Assembly (NCBI RefSeq): GCF_041052385.1
Contig: NZ_CP163439.1
Location: 5,135,001-5,199,000 of the forward strand
DNA length: 64,000 nt
Direction of reading: 5' to 3'
DNA from: Streptomyces sp. R28
GTDB lineage: Bacteria > Actinomycetota > Actinomycetes > Streptomycetales > Streptomycetaceae
Shown here: positions 39,409 through 48,079 of the stretch, one piece after another
How the letters are laid out: each line of letters begins with the position of its first letter
Numbering within the stretch: position 1 is the stretch's first letter
Made by a program: the position numbers and the translations under genes
The notes under the pieces: generated by a model
Database searches by the model: none
What the model was told of the DNA's origin: nothing
What the model saw: the letters and a program-made list of their open reading frames with translations, nothing else

Positions 39409-42400
39409 ATGAAGATCTTCCAGCCGATGCTCTTCGTCGGCCTGGGCGGCACCGGAGGTCTGGTCGGCGCCGAGCTGGAGCGCAGACTGCGCGCCGACCT
39501 GTGCGGTCCGGACGGCATGGCGCTCAGCCGGCAGAGCGGCCACGCCCCCTTCCAGCTGCCCGACTGCCTGCAGTTCGTGTACGCCGACTACAGCGAGAGC
39601 GATCTGCAGCGGCTGCCGCAGTTCAACGTGGACCCGTCCCTGCGGGCCGCGTACGCCCGCACCTCCCGGGCCACCCACGACCTGCTGCCGAACTTCGACG
39701 CCTCCCCGGAAGTGACCAAGATGCTCCGGGCGGTGCTGCGCGACGAGGTCGCCGACTGGCTGCCGCCGCGCGTCGACGAGCCGAAGGTCACCCCGCTGCA
39801 CGCCGGCGCGGGCCAGCTGCCGACCGTCGGCCGGGCCGCCCTGTTCGCCACCCTCCGGCACAGCCTCGCCCCGGTCCTCGAGCCGCTGCTCCAGGCGATC
39901 GACGCGATCGCCAAGTCGGCGGGCGAGCTCAGCGAACTCGGCGGCGGCAAGGTCAACGGCTGTGACGTCTTCGTCGCGTTCTCGGTGGCCGGCGGCACCG
40001 GCGCCGGGATCTTCCTGGACTACCTGCACCTCATCAACCACGCCTTCCAGCTGCGCCGCTTCGACGGCGTGAAGATCTACCCGCTGGTCGTCATGCCGTC
40101 CTCGTTCTCCGCCGCCACCGGTGGCGGACGCGAGGCGGAACTCAACGCGGCCCGTTCGCTGGTCGACCTGTTCCGGCTGGTGGACACCCAGAACGCGCCG
40201 TCGGAGGGCCACGAGATCGGCGATCTCGACCAGGAGCTCGGGCTCGGCATCCGCTACCCGGGCGCGACGCCGATCCGGCTGCGCACCGGCATCCTGCCCA
40301 CGGCGTTCCTGTTCAGCCCGACCGCCGGCATCCGCGCGGACGACCTGCGCCGCTCCATCGTCTCCCTGGTGATGTCGCTGATCGGCACCGAGCTGGGCGA
40401 CGGCCGCGCCCGGGGCCGGAAGATGGCGGCCGACGACGACTTCCAGACCTTCGCCGCGAGCTTCATCAACCGGGGCGTGCAACGCAGCGCGGTGTCCCCC
40501 ACCGGCATCGGCCGGCAGGGCGTCTCCACCAGCCTGGTCGCCTCCATGACCGCGCCGATGGACCAGCTGGCCGACCTGGTCGCCGGGCGGCTGCTGCGGC
40601 TGGCGGTCACGGACCTCGTGGAGCTGCCGCGTGCGGTGCTGCGGGAGCAGGCGGTGCCGATGATCCGGCAGCTGTTCGCCGACTCCCACCTCGAAGAGCT
40701 GTGGGAACGCAGGCAGTTGGCGGTGCCCGAGCCCGATCCGCTGCCGCGCGGCGGCCGCAACATCGAGCAGGCGCTGGGCGAGCGCATCGCGGACATGCAG
40801 CGGCTGCTGTCCGACCTGCGGGCCGAGGCGGACCGCGCGGCCACCGTGATGGCCGACCGGTTCGCGCCGCGCCCCGCCATCGACAAGCTGCTCCAGACCG
40901 TCGACCCCTTCCTCGCCGAACGCGTCGTCAGGGGTGTCCCGGACAGTGAGGAACAGATCGCCCGGCTCGGCTTCCTCGGCATGCTGGAAAGCCGGGCCCG
41001 CAATCCGCAGCGTCCGCCCGGGGTGACCGAGCAGCCGCCCAAGATCCCCCGGATCAAGGGCCAGTTGGGCGGCCTGGCACCGGCCCGCTGGGGCGACGAC
41101 GACGTGCAGGCGGCCATCGAGGAACAGGACGCCTGGTACCAGTGGCGCTGCCGGATGGTGTGGCACGAGGCCTGGCGCGACCAGCAACAGCACTGGCAGC
41201 CGCAGGCCGACGCGGCCGGCACCGACCTCGGGCGCCTGGTGAACGCCTTCCGTCGGCACAGCGACCAAGAGCGCAAGTCCGCCCAGCAGAAGGCCCACGA
41301 ACTGTACGAGGACCGCACCGGCATCTCGTATCTGCTGCCGCCGCAGCGCAGCCTCAACCACTTCTACGAGGACGTCGTGGGCCGGCTGATCCACCGGGAG
41401 GGGCTGCGGGAGAACGACGACGAGGCCGCGCTGCTGCTCAAGCTGGTCGACGGCGACACCTGGCGCCAGGTCCACGGGCTCAGCCGGCGTGACCCGGAGG
41501 GCGCGGTGGCCCGGGTCAAGGGGCAGCTGGAGGCCCGGATCACCCGGCTGTTCGCCGAGAGCGGGGCACATCTGGAGCAGCGGCCGCTGCTGCCGTCCAT
41601 GGGCACCCTGCTGGCCGCGGCGGCGGGGGACACAGACGCCAAGGACCAGGTCAGCAAGGAGGCGCTCGACCTGTTCACCCGGAAGCTGACCGGGCTGCTG
41701 CCGGTCGGGTTCACCCCGGAGGGCACCGGGCTGCTGCGGGTCCTGGTGACCTATCCGCGGGTGCAGGCCGTGGAGGAGGTGCAGGAGTTCCTCGGCAAGA
41801 CGCTGCGGCTGCCCTCGGACGCGAAGAACTCCGTGGAGTACCGGGGGGTGGAGAGCGACTCGGTCACCGTGGTCCTCTTCCGCAGCGAGATGAGCCTCAC
41901 CCAGGTGCCCGAGGCCCGCAAGGTGCTGCGCCAGTGGGCCCGCGCGAAGGACTCCGAGCAGGCCCAGGACGTACTGCGGTGGCGGCAGCGGCTCGGCTAC
42001 CGGGACAGCTGGATGGTGAGCAGCGAGGAGGACCGGCGCGTCATCCTGCACCGCCTGCTGTGCTGCATGTGGAACGGCCAGGTGGACGTGGTGGACGGCG
42101 ACCCCGCGTCGCCGGACCGGGTCCGGCTGCGGCTGTCCCCCGAGAAGGGCACGGACATCCCCGGCGTGCGGCTGCGGCTGGGGGACTACCCCGGGGGCGT
42201 CTCCAGCTGGGCCGAGCTGCTGCGGTCGTACGAACGCTGGACGGTGCTCGACGACGAGCGGATCGTCGAGGACTACTGCCGTGAGCTGATGCGGGCTCAG
42301 CCGCTGGGCCTGGCCCGGACCGGCAGCGAACCGCATCCGCTCTTCGTCGACCTGGTCGAGAAGGTCGCCCCGCGCCAGCTGGAGCTGCTGACGGAGCGCC

Positions 42401-43068
42401 GGGAGCGGGGCGGCGAGCGGGTCGAGGGCTGGGTGCGCCCGCTGTGGGAGTTCTGGGCGGAGACCCTCCCCGCCGCGCTGGACACCCAGTTCGGCGACCA
42501 GCGCGCGGTCCAGCCGACGCTGCGCGACCTGCTGGAACACGTCCGCGGCGGCAGCCCGGCCCGCCCCCGCACCCGCGAGAACCTGGGCGAACCCCGGCGC
42601 CCCGTGGCGGACGACGACGACTGGGGGACCGCGCCGGTCACCCCGCCCGGCAGGGGCCGTTACGACGACCACGACAAGCCGTACGGCGGCGAACGCGGCG
42701 ACCGCGGCGAAGAGGGCCGGGACAGCCGCGACGGCTGGGGCAGCCGCCACGACAGCGACACCGGCGCCCGGACCGACAGCCGTGACGCCTACGACGACTA
42801 CGACAGGCCCGCCCCGGACGGCGACCGCCGCCGTGACGGCTACGACGAGTTCGCCGGCGACAGCCGTAGGGGCGGGGACCCCCGAAGGGACGAGGACAGC
42901 CGTCGGGACCCGGGCAGCCGTCGGGACGCGGAAGGCCGCGACGAGGAGTACGGCGGCGGAAGCCGGTTCTCCGGCCGGGACGGCGGCGACCCGCCGCGGC
43001 CGTCGTGGGACGTCGACGAGCCCGGCGACACCGGCCGTCGCGCCTCCTGGGACGGTGACGCGCAGTGA
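39409..43068 (+). CDS. Tubulin/FtsZ-like GTPase-fold protein
   Basis: 1219 aa, GGGGAGGAAACC before ATG. The N-terminus MLFVGLGGTGGLVGAELERR and the tubulin signature VAGGTGAGIFLDYL (about 192-205) mark the tubulin_2 group of large bacterial tubulin-like proteins. The rest of the nucleotide fold follows (KIYPLVVMPSSFS; NAARSLVDLFRLV). Residues 300-1050 are mostly helical with no known domain. The tail (1060-1219) is Arg/Asp/Tyr-rich, disordered, with RRDGYDEFAGDSRR. Such proteins occur beside vWA and GTPase genes in predicted conflict loci. Whether it forms filaments is not known from sequence. Confidence 0.8.
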   Translation: MKIFQPMLFVGLGGTGGLVGAELERRLRADLCGPDGMALSRQSGHAPFQLPDCLQFVYADYSESDLQRLPQFNVDPSLRAAYARTSRATHDLLPNFDASPEVTKMLRAVLRDEVADWLPPRVDEPKVTPLHAGAGQLPTVGRAALFATLRHSLAPVLEPLLQAIDAIAKSAGELSELGGGKVNGCDVFVAFSVAGGTGAGIFLDYLHLINHAFQLRRFDGVKIYPLVVMPSSFSAATGGGREAELNAARSLVDLFRLVDTQNAPSEGHEIGDLDQELGLGIRYPGATPIRLRTGILPTAFLFSPTAGIRADDLRRSIVSLVMSLIGTELGDGRARGRKMAADDDFQTFAASFINRGVQRSAVSPTGIGRQGVSTSLVASMTAPMDQLADLVAGRLLRLAVTDLVELPRAVLREQAVPMIRQLFADSHLEELWERRQLAVPEPDPLPRGGRNIEQALGERIADMQRLLSDLRAEADRAATVMADRFAPRPAIDKLLQTVDPFLAERVVRGVPDSEEQIARLGFLGMLESRARNPQRPPGVTEQPPKIPRIKGQLGGLAPARWGDDDVQAAIEEQDAWYQWRCRMVWHEAWRDQQQHWQPQADAAGTDLGRLVNAFRRHSDQERKSAQQKAHELYEDRTGISYLLPPQRSLNHFYEDVVGRLIHREGLRENDDEAALLLKLVDGDTWRQVHGLSRRDPEGAVARVKGQLEARITRLFAESGAHLEQRPLLPSMGTLLAAAAGDTDAKDQVSKEALDLFTRKLTGLLPVGFTPEGTGLLRVLVTYPRVQAVEEVQEFLGKTLRLPSDAKNSVEYRGVESDSVTVVLFRSEMSLTQVPEARKVLRQWARAKDSEQAQDVLRWRQRLGYRDSWMVSSEEDRRVILHRLLCCMWNGQVDVVDGDPASPDRVRLRLSPEKGTDIPGVRLRLGDYPGGVSSWAELLRSYERWTVLDDERIVEDYCRELMRAQPLGLARTGSEPHPLFVDLVEKVAPRQLELLTERRERGGERVEGWVRPLWEFWAETLPAALDTQFGDQRAVQPTLRDLLEHVRGGSPARPRTRENLGEPRRPVADDDDWGTAPVTPPGRGRYDDHDKPYGGERGDRGEEGRDSRDGWGSRHDSDTGARTDSRDAYDDYDRPAPDGDRRRDGYDEFAGDSRRGGDPRRDEDSRRDPGSRRDAEGRDEEYGGGSRFSGRDGGDPPRPSWDVDEPGDTGRRASWDGDAQ

Positions 43069-45899
43069 GCCTGTCCCAGGACTTCCGTACCGTCGTTCAT
43101 CTGGACCTGAGGGCCGGGGCGGCGGCGTTGAACAGCCCGTCGGCCCTGCGGACCAGGGTCGCCCAGGAGTTGGGCCGGGCCGGGCTGCCGGAGCCGGACG
43201 AACCGCTGTTCCTGGTGGTCGACACCCCGGCGGGGCTCACGGACCACCAACTGCAGTACGAGCTCCTCACCGGCTACCGGGCGGTGAGCGAGGTCAGGCT
43301 GCTGGTGCTGCTGATCGGCAGCGCGCCCGGCGCGTTCGCCGGTGTGGAGGGCGGCTTCCAGCCCGACCGCCGGCTGCTGCGGCCCTCGGTGCTGCGGGCC
43401 TCGGGCACCGCGCTGCTGTGGGCCGGCGATCTGCGCTCCGCCCGCACCGCGCTGGAGCAGCCCGCGCCCGACGACCCGGACGCGCTGGCGGTCCTGGTGG
43501 ACGTGCTGTCGGTCCCGGACGTCTACCTCGAGGTGCTGGACCGCATCCAGTCGCTGCCCGAGGCCGTCGCCGCGCCCGGCGTACGGCTGCTGGAGCAGGA
43601 CCTGCCGCCGGAGGTACGCGACCGGGCCTGGCGCGACGCGCTCACCCGGTTCGCCGGGGCGGACACCGACCTCGCCCCGGACGTGCTGCTGGCCGCCTCG
43701 TCCGGACCCGATCTGCCGGAGCCGCTGCGCGGCCTGGTCGCGGGCCGCAGCGGCCGGGACCAGGGGCACCGGGAACCCGGCGGCGTGGCCGACGACGCCT
43801 ACCGTGCCTGTGCGGACGCCCTCGACTACGCCGACGAAGCGCTGGCCGGGCTGCGGACCCTGCCCGGCCTGCTGCGGGCCTCCCGCCGGGAGGCGTTCGA
43901 GACGGACGTCGACCAGGCGCGCCAAGCCCTCGACAACTACCGGGACCTCGTCACCACGGCCTTGCGCAGCGGCGGCGGCAGTGCTCCGTCGGCCGCCGAG
44001 TCGGCGACCCGGCTCGCGGCCCTCGGGCTGCGGGTGCCCTCGGCCGAGGGCATGGGCGAGCGGATCGGCGAGGGGCTGAAGGAGTTCGCCCACAAACTGC
44101 TGGGCCAGCAGCTCGCCCTGCGGTCGGTGGCCCAGCGCTTCACCGGTCTGGCCGGGCGGGTGGAGCCGGTGCCCGGCTCGGCGCTGCTGCCGAAGCTCGC
44201 CCCCCACTCCGCCGAGGCCGTGGCCCGGCAGACCGGCGCGGCGGGCACGGCCGGTGCCGAGGTCCCCGGCGTCCCGGTGGCCGGCCCCCTGGCGGCGGCC
44301 GGGGCGGGGCTGCTCGGTGCGCTGTGGTCGGGCCCCTTCCTCGCGCTGGCGGTCGTCGTGCCGCTGCTGTTCGTCGGGATGGCGATGCTCGGGTCGGCCC
44401 GGCTGAAGGGTGCGGGACGCCCGGGCCGCTGGGGCGTGGCCCCCACGGTCGCGGCGGTCGTCGGCACGGTGGTCGGGGCGGCGGCGGGGTACGCGACCGA
44501 TTCGCCGGTCTGGGTGGGCACCATCGGACTGCTGGTCGCTCTCGGCGTCGCGGAGGAGACGGTCCGCCGGCTCTGGCGCGCGGCGGCCGCCGCCTGGGCT
44601 CCGGGCCACGCGACTGCCGTACTGCGCAGGGCACTTGACGGCCTGGACGCGCTGCTGGGCGAGGCGGTCCGGGAGCACTGGGCCGTCGAGGAGCGGCTGT
44701 ACTGCGCCGACGCCGCCCGTTCCGTCGCCGGCATGCTGCGGGCGACGGCGGCCGCGGCGGAGGCGGAGGCGGTGCCCGAGCAGGAGCGCCTCGTGACCGC
44801 CGGGGCGTCCACGGGCTTCGGCGCGTCCGGCGCCGGGACGTCCGTCGAGGACGACTGGCTCGTCGACGACACGGACCTGGAGCCGGACGACGCCCTCGGC
44901 GACTCCGACGACGGCGACTGGGCGAGCGTGTACGCCTGGGAGGACGAGCCGGCCGAGGAGGAGAAGGCGAAGGAGCCGGGCCAGGTGAACGGCGGCGCCC
45001 CAAGTGGGCGGCGCGGCAAGGGAGTCGTGCCGCGCTGGCTGGAGCGGGAGAGCGGTGAGGGCGGGCCCGAGCTGGTCGCCACCCTGTCCGCCGACCTGAC
45101 GGACGCGGCCCTGGAGGCGATGAAGCAGTACTGGGGTTTCGTCGAACGCGGCCAGGCCGGTGCCCGCGCCGTCCTGCGCACCGAGGAACGGGTCCGCGAG
45201 CTGCTGTCGGCGGCCCGCCATCACCTCCAGCACAACGGAGTACTGGCCCCGCCCCCGTTCGCCGCCCCGCGCCGCGTCCGCGCCACCTCGGCGAACCTGC
45301 TCGGCACGGACCCGCAGGGACCGGCCGAACTGGTCGGCGCGGAGGCCGACCGGCAGGCCGTGGTGCAGCTGTCCACACCCGAGCAGGGCACCCTGCTCAG
45401 CCGCGACCCGGCGGCCGCGGTGTGGCTCAGGTTCGCCCCGAGGGCCGTACGCGACGAGGTCGAGAAGGCCTGGCGGACGAGCGGTTCGGTCCACCCGGAG
45501 GACGTCCTGTGGACGTCGTCGGGCCGGTACGCCGGCCTGGTGCGCCTCGCCCCGCTGCGCATGGGCGTGGTGCACACCGTCCGGCCCCGGCACGGCTCCG
45601 CGCCGGACGGGACGGACAGGGACATGGACGGGGACATGCACGGGGACAGGGGCAGGGCCAGGGACGACGGGATGGAGACGTACGGCACGACGGACGCGTA
45701 CGACCGGACAGAGCCGTACGAGCGAACGGAACCGTACGACCGGACCGAACCGTACGACCGGAGTGAGCCGGCGAACCCCTACGAGCGGACGGCCTCGTAC
45801 GAAGCGCCGGCCTCGTACGACCGGACGGACTCGGACGACTGGCTGGGCTCGGGCGACTGGACGCAGAGCGACGACCGAGGGGACGGCGACCGCCGGTGA
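43065..45899 (+). CDS. Large membrane protein of the GTPase locus
   Basis: 944 aa from a GTG overlapping the tubulin stop. Residues 1-400 are soluble and start with a P-loop-free Rossmann-like region (FRTVVHLDLRAGAAALNS; LFLVVDTPAGLTDHQLQYEL; VRLLVLLIGSAPG). Hydrophobic segments lie between about 405 and 510 (four helices: AAGAGLLGALWSGPFLALAV; TVAAVVGTVVGAAAGYA; VGTIGLLVALGVAEE). The C-terminal 430 residues are cytoplasmic, acidic, and end in tandem YDRTEP-type repeats. No named family is recognised; it probably anchors the cluster in the membrane. Confidence 0.62.
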   Translation: MSLSQDFRTVVHLDLRAGAAALNSPSALRTRVAQELGRAGLPEPDEPLFLVVDTPAGLTDHQLQYELLTGYRAVSEVRLLVLLIGSAPGAFAGVEGGFQPDRRLLRPSVLRASGTALLWAGDLRSARTALEQPAPDDPDALAVLVDVLSVPDVYLEVLDRIQSLPEAVAAPGVRLLEQDLPPEVRDRAWRDALTRFAGADTDLAPDVLLAASSGPDLPEPLRGLVAGRSGRDQGHREPGGVADDAYRACADALDYADEALAGLRTLPGLLRASRREAFETDVDQARQALDNYRDLVTTALRSGGGSAPSAAESATRLAALGLRVPSAEGMGERIGEGLKEFAHKLLGQQLALRSVAQRFTGLAGRVEPVPGSALLPKLAPHSAEAVARQTGAAGTAGAEVPGVPVAGPLAAAGAGLLGALWSGPFLALAVVVPLLFVGMAMLGSARLKGAGRPGRWGVAPTVAAVVGTVVGAAAGYATDSPVWVGTIGLLVALGVAEETVRRLWRAAAAAWAPGHATAVLRRALDGLDALLGEAVREHWAVEERLYCADAARSVAGMLRATAAAAEAEAVPEQERLVTAGASTGFGASGAGTSVEDDWLVDDTDLEPDDALGDSDDGDWASVYAWEDEPAEEEKAKEPGQVNGGAPSGRRGKGVVPRWLERESGEGGPELVATLSADLTDAALEAMKQYWGFVERGQAGARAVLRTEERVRELLSAARHHLQHNGVLAPPPFAAPRRVRATSANLLGTDPQGPAELVGAEADRQAVVQLSTPEQGTLLSRDPAAAVWLRFAPRAVRDEVEKAWRTSGSVHPEDVLWTSSGRYAGLVRLAPLRMGVVHTVRPRHGSAPDGTDRDMDGDMHGDRGRARDDGMETYGTTDAYDRTEPYERTEPYDRTEPYDRSEPANPYERTASYEAPASYDRTDSDDWLGSGDWTQSDDRGDGDRR
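45698..45834 (+). repeat. Tandem repeat encoding YDRTEP-type hexapeptides
   Basis: About eight imperfect 18-nt units (tacgaccggaccgaaccg-type) encode Y-(D/E)-R-(T/S)-x-(P/S). The repeat is in frame at the C-terminus of the membrane protein. Confidence 0.75.
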
Positions 45900-48079
45900 C
45901 GAGCACCACGCATTCCCCCCTGCCGGGGCCGGGCGGACCGGCTCCGGACAAACTCGCGTTCACCGTGCCGTCGGGGCGGCGGCGGGTTACCCCCGTCCGG
46001 GTCGGCCGCGAGTTCCGCCGCGACCGACTGCTGCCCCAGCTGATCCGCAAGGCCGTGCTCGACGACGAGGGCCAGCAGTGCGTGCAGGTGCGCCTGAGCG
46101 CCAAGGACGCGGCGAACCCGGCGGCGCGCGCCCTGCTGGACACCGAGGCGGGCACCGCACTGCGGCTGAACCAGGTGCTGGGCGACACGGAGTACGCGAC
46201 GCTCTTCCCGAGGATCGTCGGCTACGAGCTGGACACCGCCGAGCCGTTCCTGCTGTACGACCCGCCGCGCGGTACGGCCGTCGCACGGATCCATGTGATG
46301 TCCGCGACCGACCAGGAGGTCTTCACCCGGGACCTGATGCTGGCCCTGTGCCTGCTGGAGGGCCAGGGCCTGGTGCCGCGCGGAGTCTCGCCCGCCACCG
46401 TGTTCTGGGACGGCGCCAAGGTCCAGCTCTGGGGGCTGGAGTCGGTGACCCGGGCCGGACGGCCGCGGCGCCCGTGGGGCCGCTCGCCGTTCTGCTCGCC
46501 CGAACAGCGCCGGGGCGAGGGACTCGCCGACTCGCGGGACGCGGTGTGGAGCGCGGCCCAGGTCCTCTACCAGCTGGTGACCGGACGGACCGGCCCCGCC
46601 GACCGGCCGCCCGCCGACCTCGGCGAACACCGCAAGCTCGACCAGACCTTGCGGGACGCCTTCGCCCCGAGGGCGGCGGAGCGGCCGACGCCCGCCCAGG
46701 TGCTCGACCTGGTGGCGCCGGGTGCCGCGCGCCGCGTCCGGCTCGCCGTGCCCCCCGACGAGACGCGCCCGCACCACGAGGCCTTCGAGGAGGCGCTGCG
46801 GCACAAACGGCAGGCACCTTCCGGGCGGAGCAGCACCGAGATGCGGAGCGACAGCGAGGTGCTCTGCCCGTACTGCCTGGAGACCATCCGGCTCGATCTC
46901 ACGAAACTGTTCGTCACCGACAGCCGGATGCAGTACCAGCCGCTGGACGTGAAGGGCATCAACAACCCCGTGCGGCGCACGGACGTCATGCGCGGTGCCG
47001 TGCAGAAGTGCACGGCGGACCCGGAGTTCCCCGCGCACTACATCCCGGTGCCCTACCTGACGTACGGCCGCCCGCTGACCGTCGCGATGGTCGGGCAGTC
47101 CTCCACCGGCAAGAGCCATCTGCTGGCCCAGATGATCGCGGCGATCACCGACGGCGGTCTGGAGCCGTTCGGCCTGAAGTGGCAGTCCGTCAATCCGGAG
47201 CAGCACGCACGGTTCGTACGGGACCGGGTGCAGCCCCTGCGCAACGGCAAGGTCCTGGACCACACGGCGGCACTGGGCATGGACGACTTCGCCCGCTTCG
47301 TGGAGTCCCTGCTGATCACCGACGTGCGGGGGCAGGTGCGTCCGGTCGCCTTCTTCGACCTGGGCGGCGAGGACCTGGTACGGACCGACGCGGCGCTCAG
47401 GTTCCTGCTCGGGGTCGACGCCCTGATCTTCGTCGTCGACCCGGCGCTGGCCCTGGCGCTGCCGCAGCTGGACCATGCCAGGGACCGCTTGGGCGTGGAG
47501 GTGAACCGGGACGGCGACCTCGCTTTCGGCACGGTCCTGGACCGGCTGCCGAAGAGCGGCGGGTATGTGGACGTGCCGGCCGCGATGGTGCTCGGCAAGG
47601 CCGACCTCCTCAGGTTCCAGCCGCCCGTGGACAGTTGGCTGAGCCGGTCACCGGCCACCTCACTGGACCCGGCGCTGATGCGCGAGGAGAGCCGGGACCT
47701 GTACGGGCTGCTGCGCCGGCACGCGGGCCAGGCGTGGCTGCGCCCCTTCGACGCGATCCGCCGGTGCACCCTGCACATCGCGTCCGCCACCGGCGGCCAG
47801 GAGGACCACGGCCGCTACCCGGCGGGGGCGGGGCCCCGGCGGGTGCTGGAACCGCTGCTGGCGCTGCTGGCCATGCACGGCCTGATCGAAGTGCCGGGCG
47901 GCGCCGAGGCGTTGGCGGTGGGCGAGGCACCGGCGCTCGAAGCGGTGCCGTGGGAGCAAGCCGCGGGCGCCGAGGGAGCCGGGGAGCCCGAGCGGTTCGA
48001 GAGGTCTTCCGAGAGGTCTTTCGAGAGGTCTGACGGGCCCGAGGAGCCCGAGGGATCCGAGGGAAGGGAACTTCAGTGA
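45896..48079 (+). CDS. Pseudokinase-zinc ribbon-GTPase fusion (double-GTPase type)
   Basis: 727 aa from a GTG overlapping the previous stop. Residues 20-270 resemble a protein-kinase fold: LMLALCLLEGQGLVPRGVSP takes the HRD loop place without the catalytic Asp, VQLWGLES replaces DFG, but FCSPEQRRGEG and DAVWSAAQVLYQLVTGR remain, so it is a pseudokinase. A zinc ribbon begins at CPYC (about 322). The GTPase follows: Walker A GQSSTGKS (about 400-407), Walker B FFDLGGED (about 485-492), and GKADLL (about 566-571). This matches the TRAFAC-like GTPases paired with GAP1 proteins. Confidence 0.75.
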   Translation: MTSTTHSPLPGPGGPAPDKLAFTVPSGRRRVTPVRVGREFRRDRLLPQLIRKAVLDDEGQQCVQVRLSAKDAANPAARALLDTEAGTALRLNQVLGDTEYATLFPRIVGYELDTAEPFLLYDPPRGTAVARIHVMSATDQEVFTRDLMLALCLLEGQGLVPRGVSPATVFWDGAKVQLWGLESVTRAGRPRRPWGRSPFCSPEQRRGEGLADSRDAVWSAAQVLYQLVTGRTGPADRPPADLGEHRKLDQTLRDAFAPRAAERPTPAQVLDLVAPGAARRVRLAVPPDETRPHHEAFEEALRHKRQAPSGRSSTEMRSDSEVLCPYCLETIRLDLTKLFVTDSRMQYQPLDVKGINNPVRRTDVMRGAVQKCTADPEFPAHYIPVPYLTYGRPLTVAMVGQSSTGKSHLLAQMIAAITDGGLEPFGLKWQSVNPEQHARFVRDRVQPLRNGKVLDHTAALGMDDFARFVESLLITDVRGQVRPVAFFDLGGEDLVRTDAALRFLLGVDALIFVVDPALALALPQLDHARDRLGVEVNRDGDLAFGTVLDRLPKSGGYVDVPAAMVLGKADLLRFQPPVDSWLSRSPATSLDPALMREESRDLYGLLRRHAGQAWLRPFDAIRRCTLHIASATGGQEDHGRYPAGAGPRRVLEPLLALLAMHGLIEVPGGAEALAVGEAPALEAVPWEQAAGAEGAGEPERFERSSERSFERSDGPEEPEGSEGRELQ

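Noticed and set aside
38917..42750. Very long minus-strand open frame (1277 codons) opposite vWA and tubulin-like genes
   Set aside because: It has the wrong-strand composition typical of GC-rich shadows, no ribosome site, no domains, and two well-supported plus-strand genes cover it.
43065..45641. Minus-strand long frames opposite the large membrane protein
   Set aside because: Composition artefact of high GC; operon overlaps on the plus strand are consistent with real genes there.
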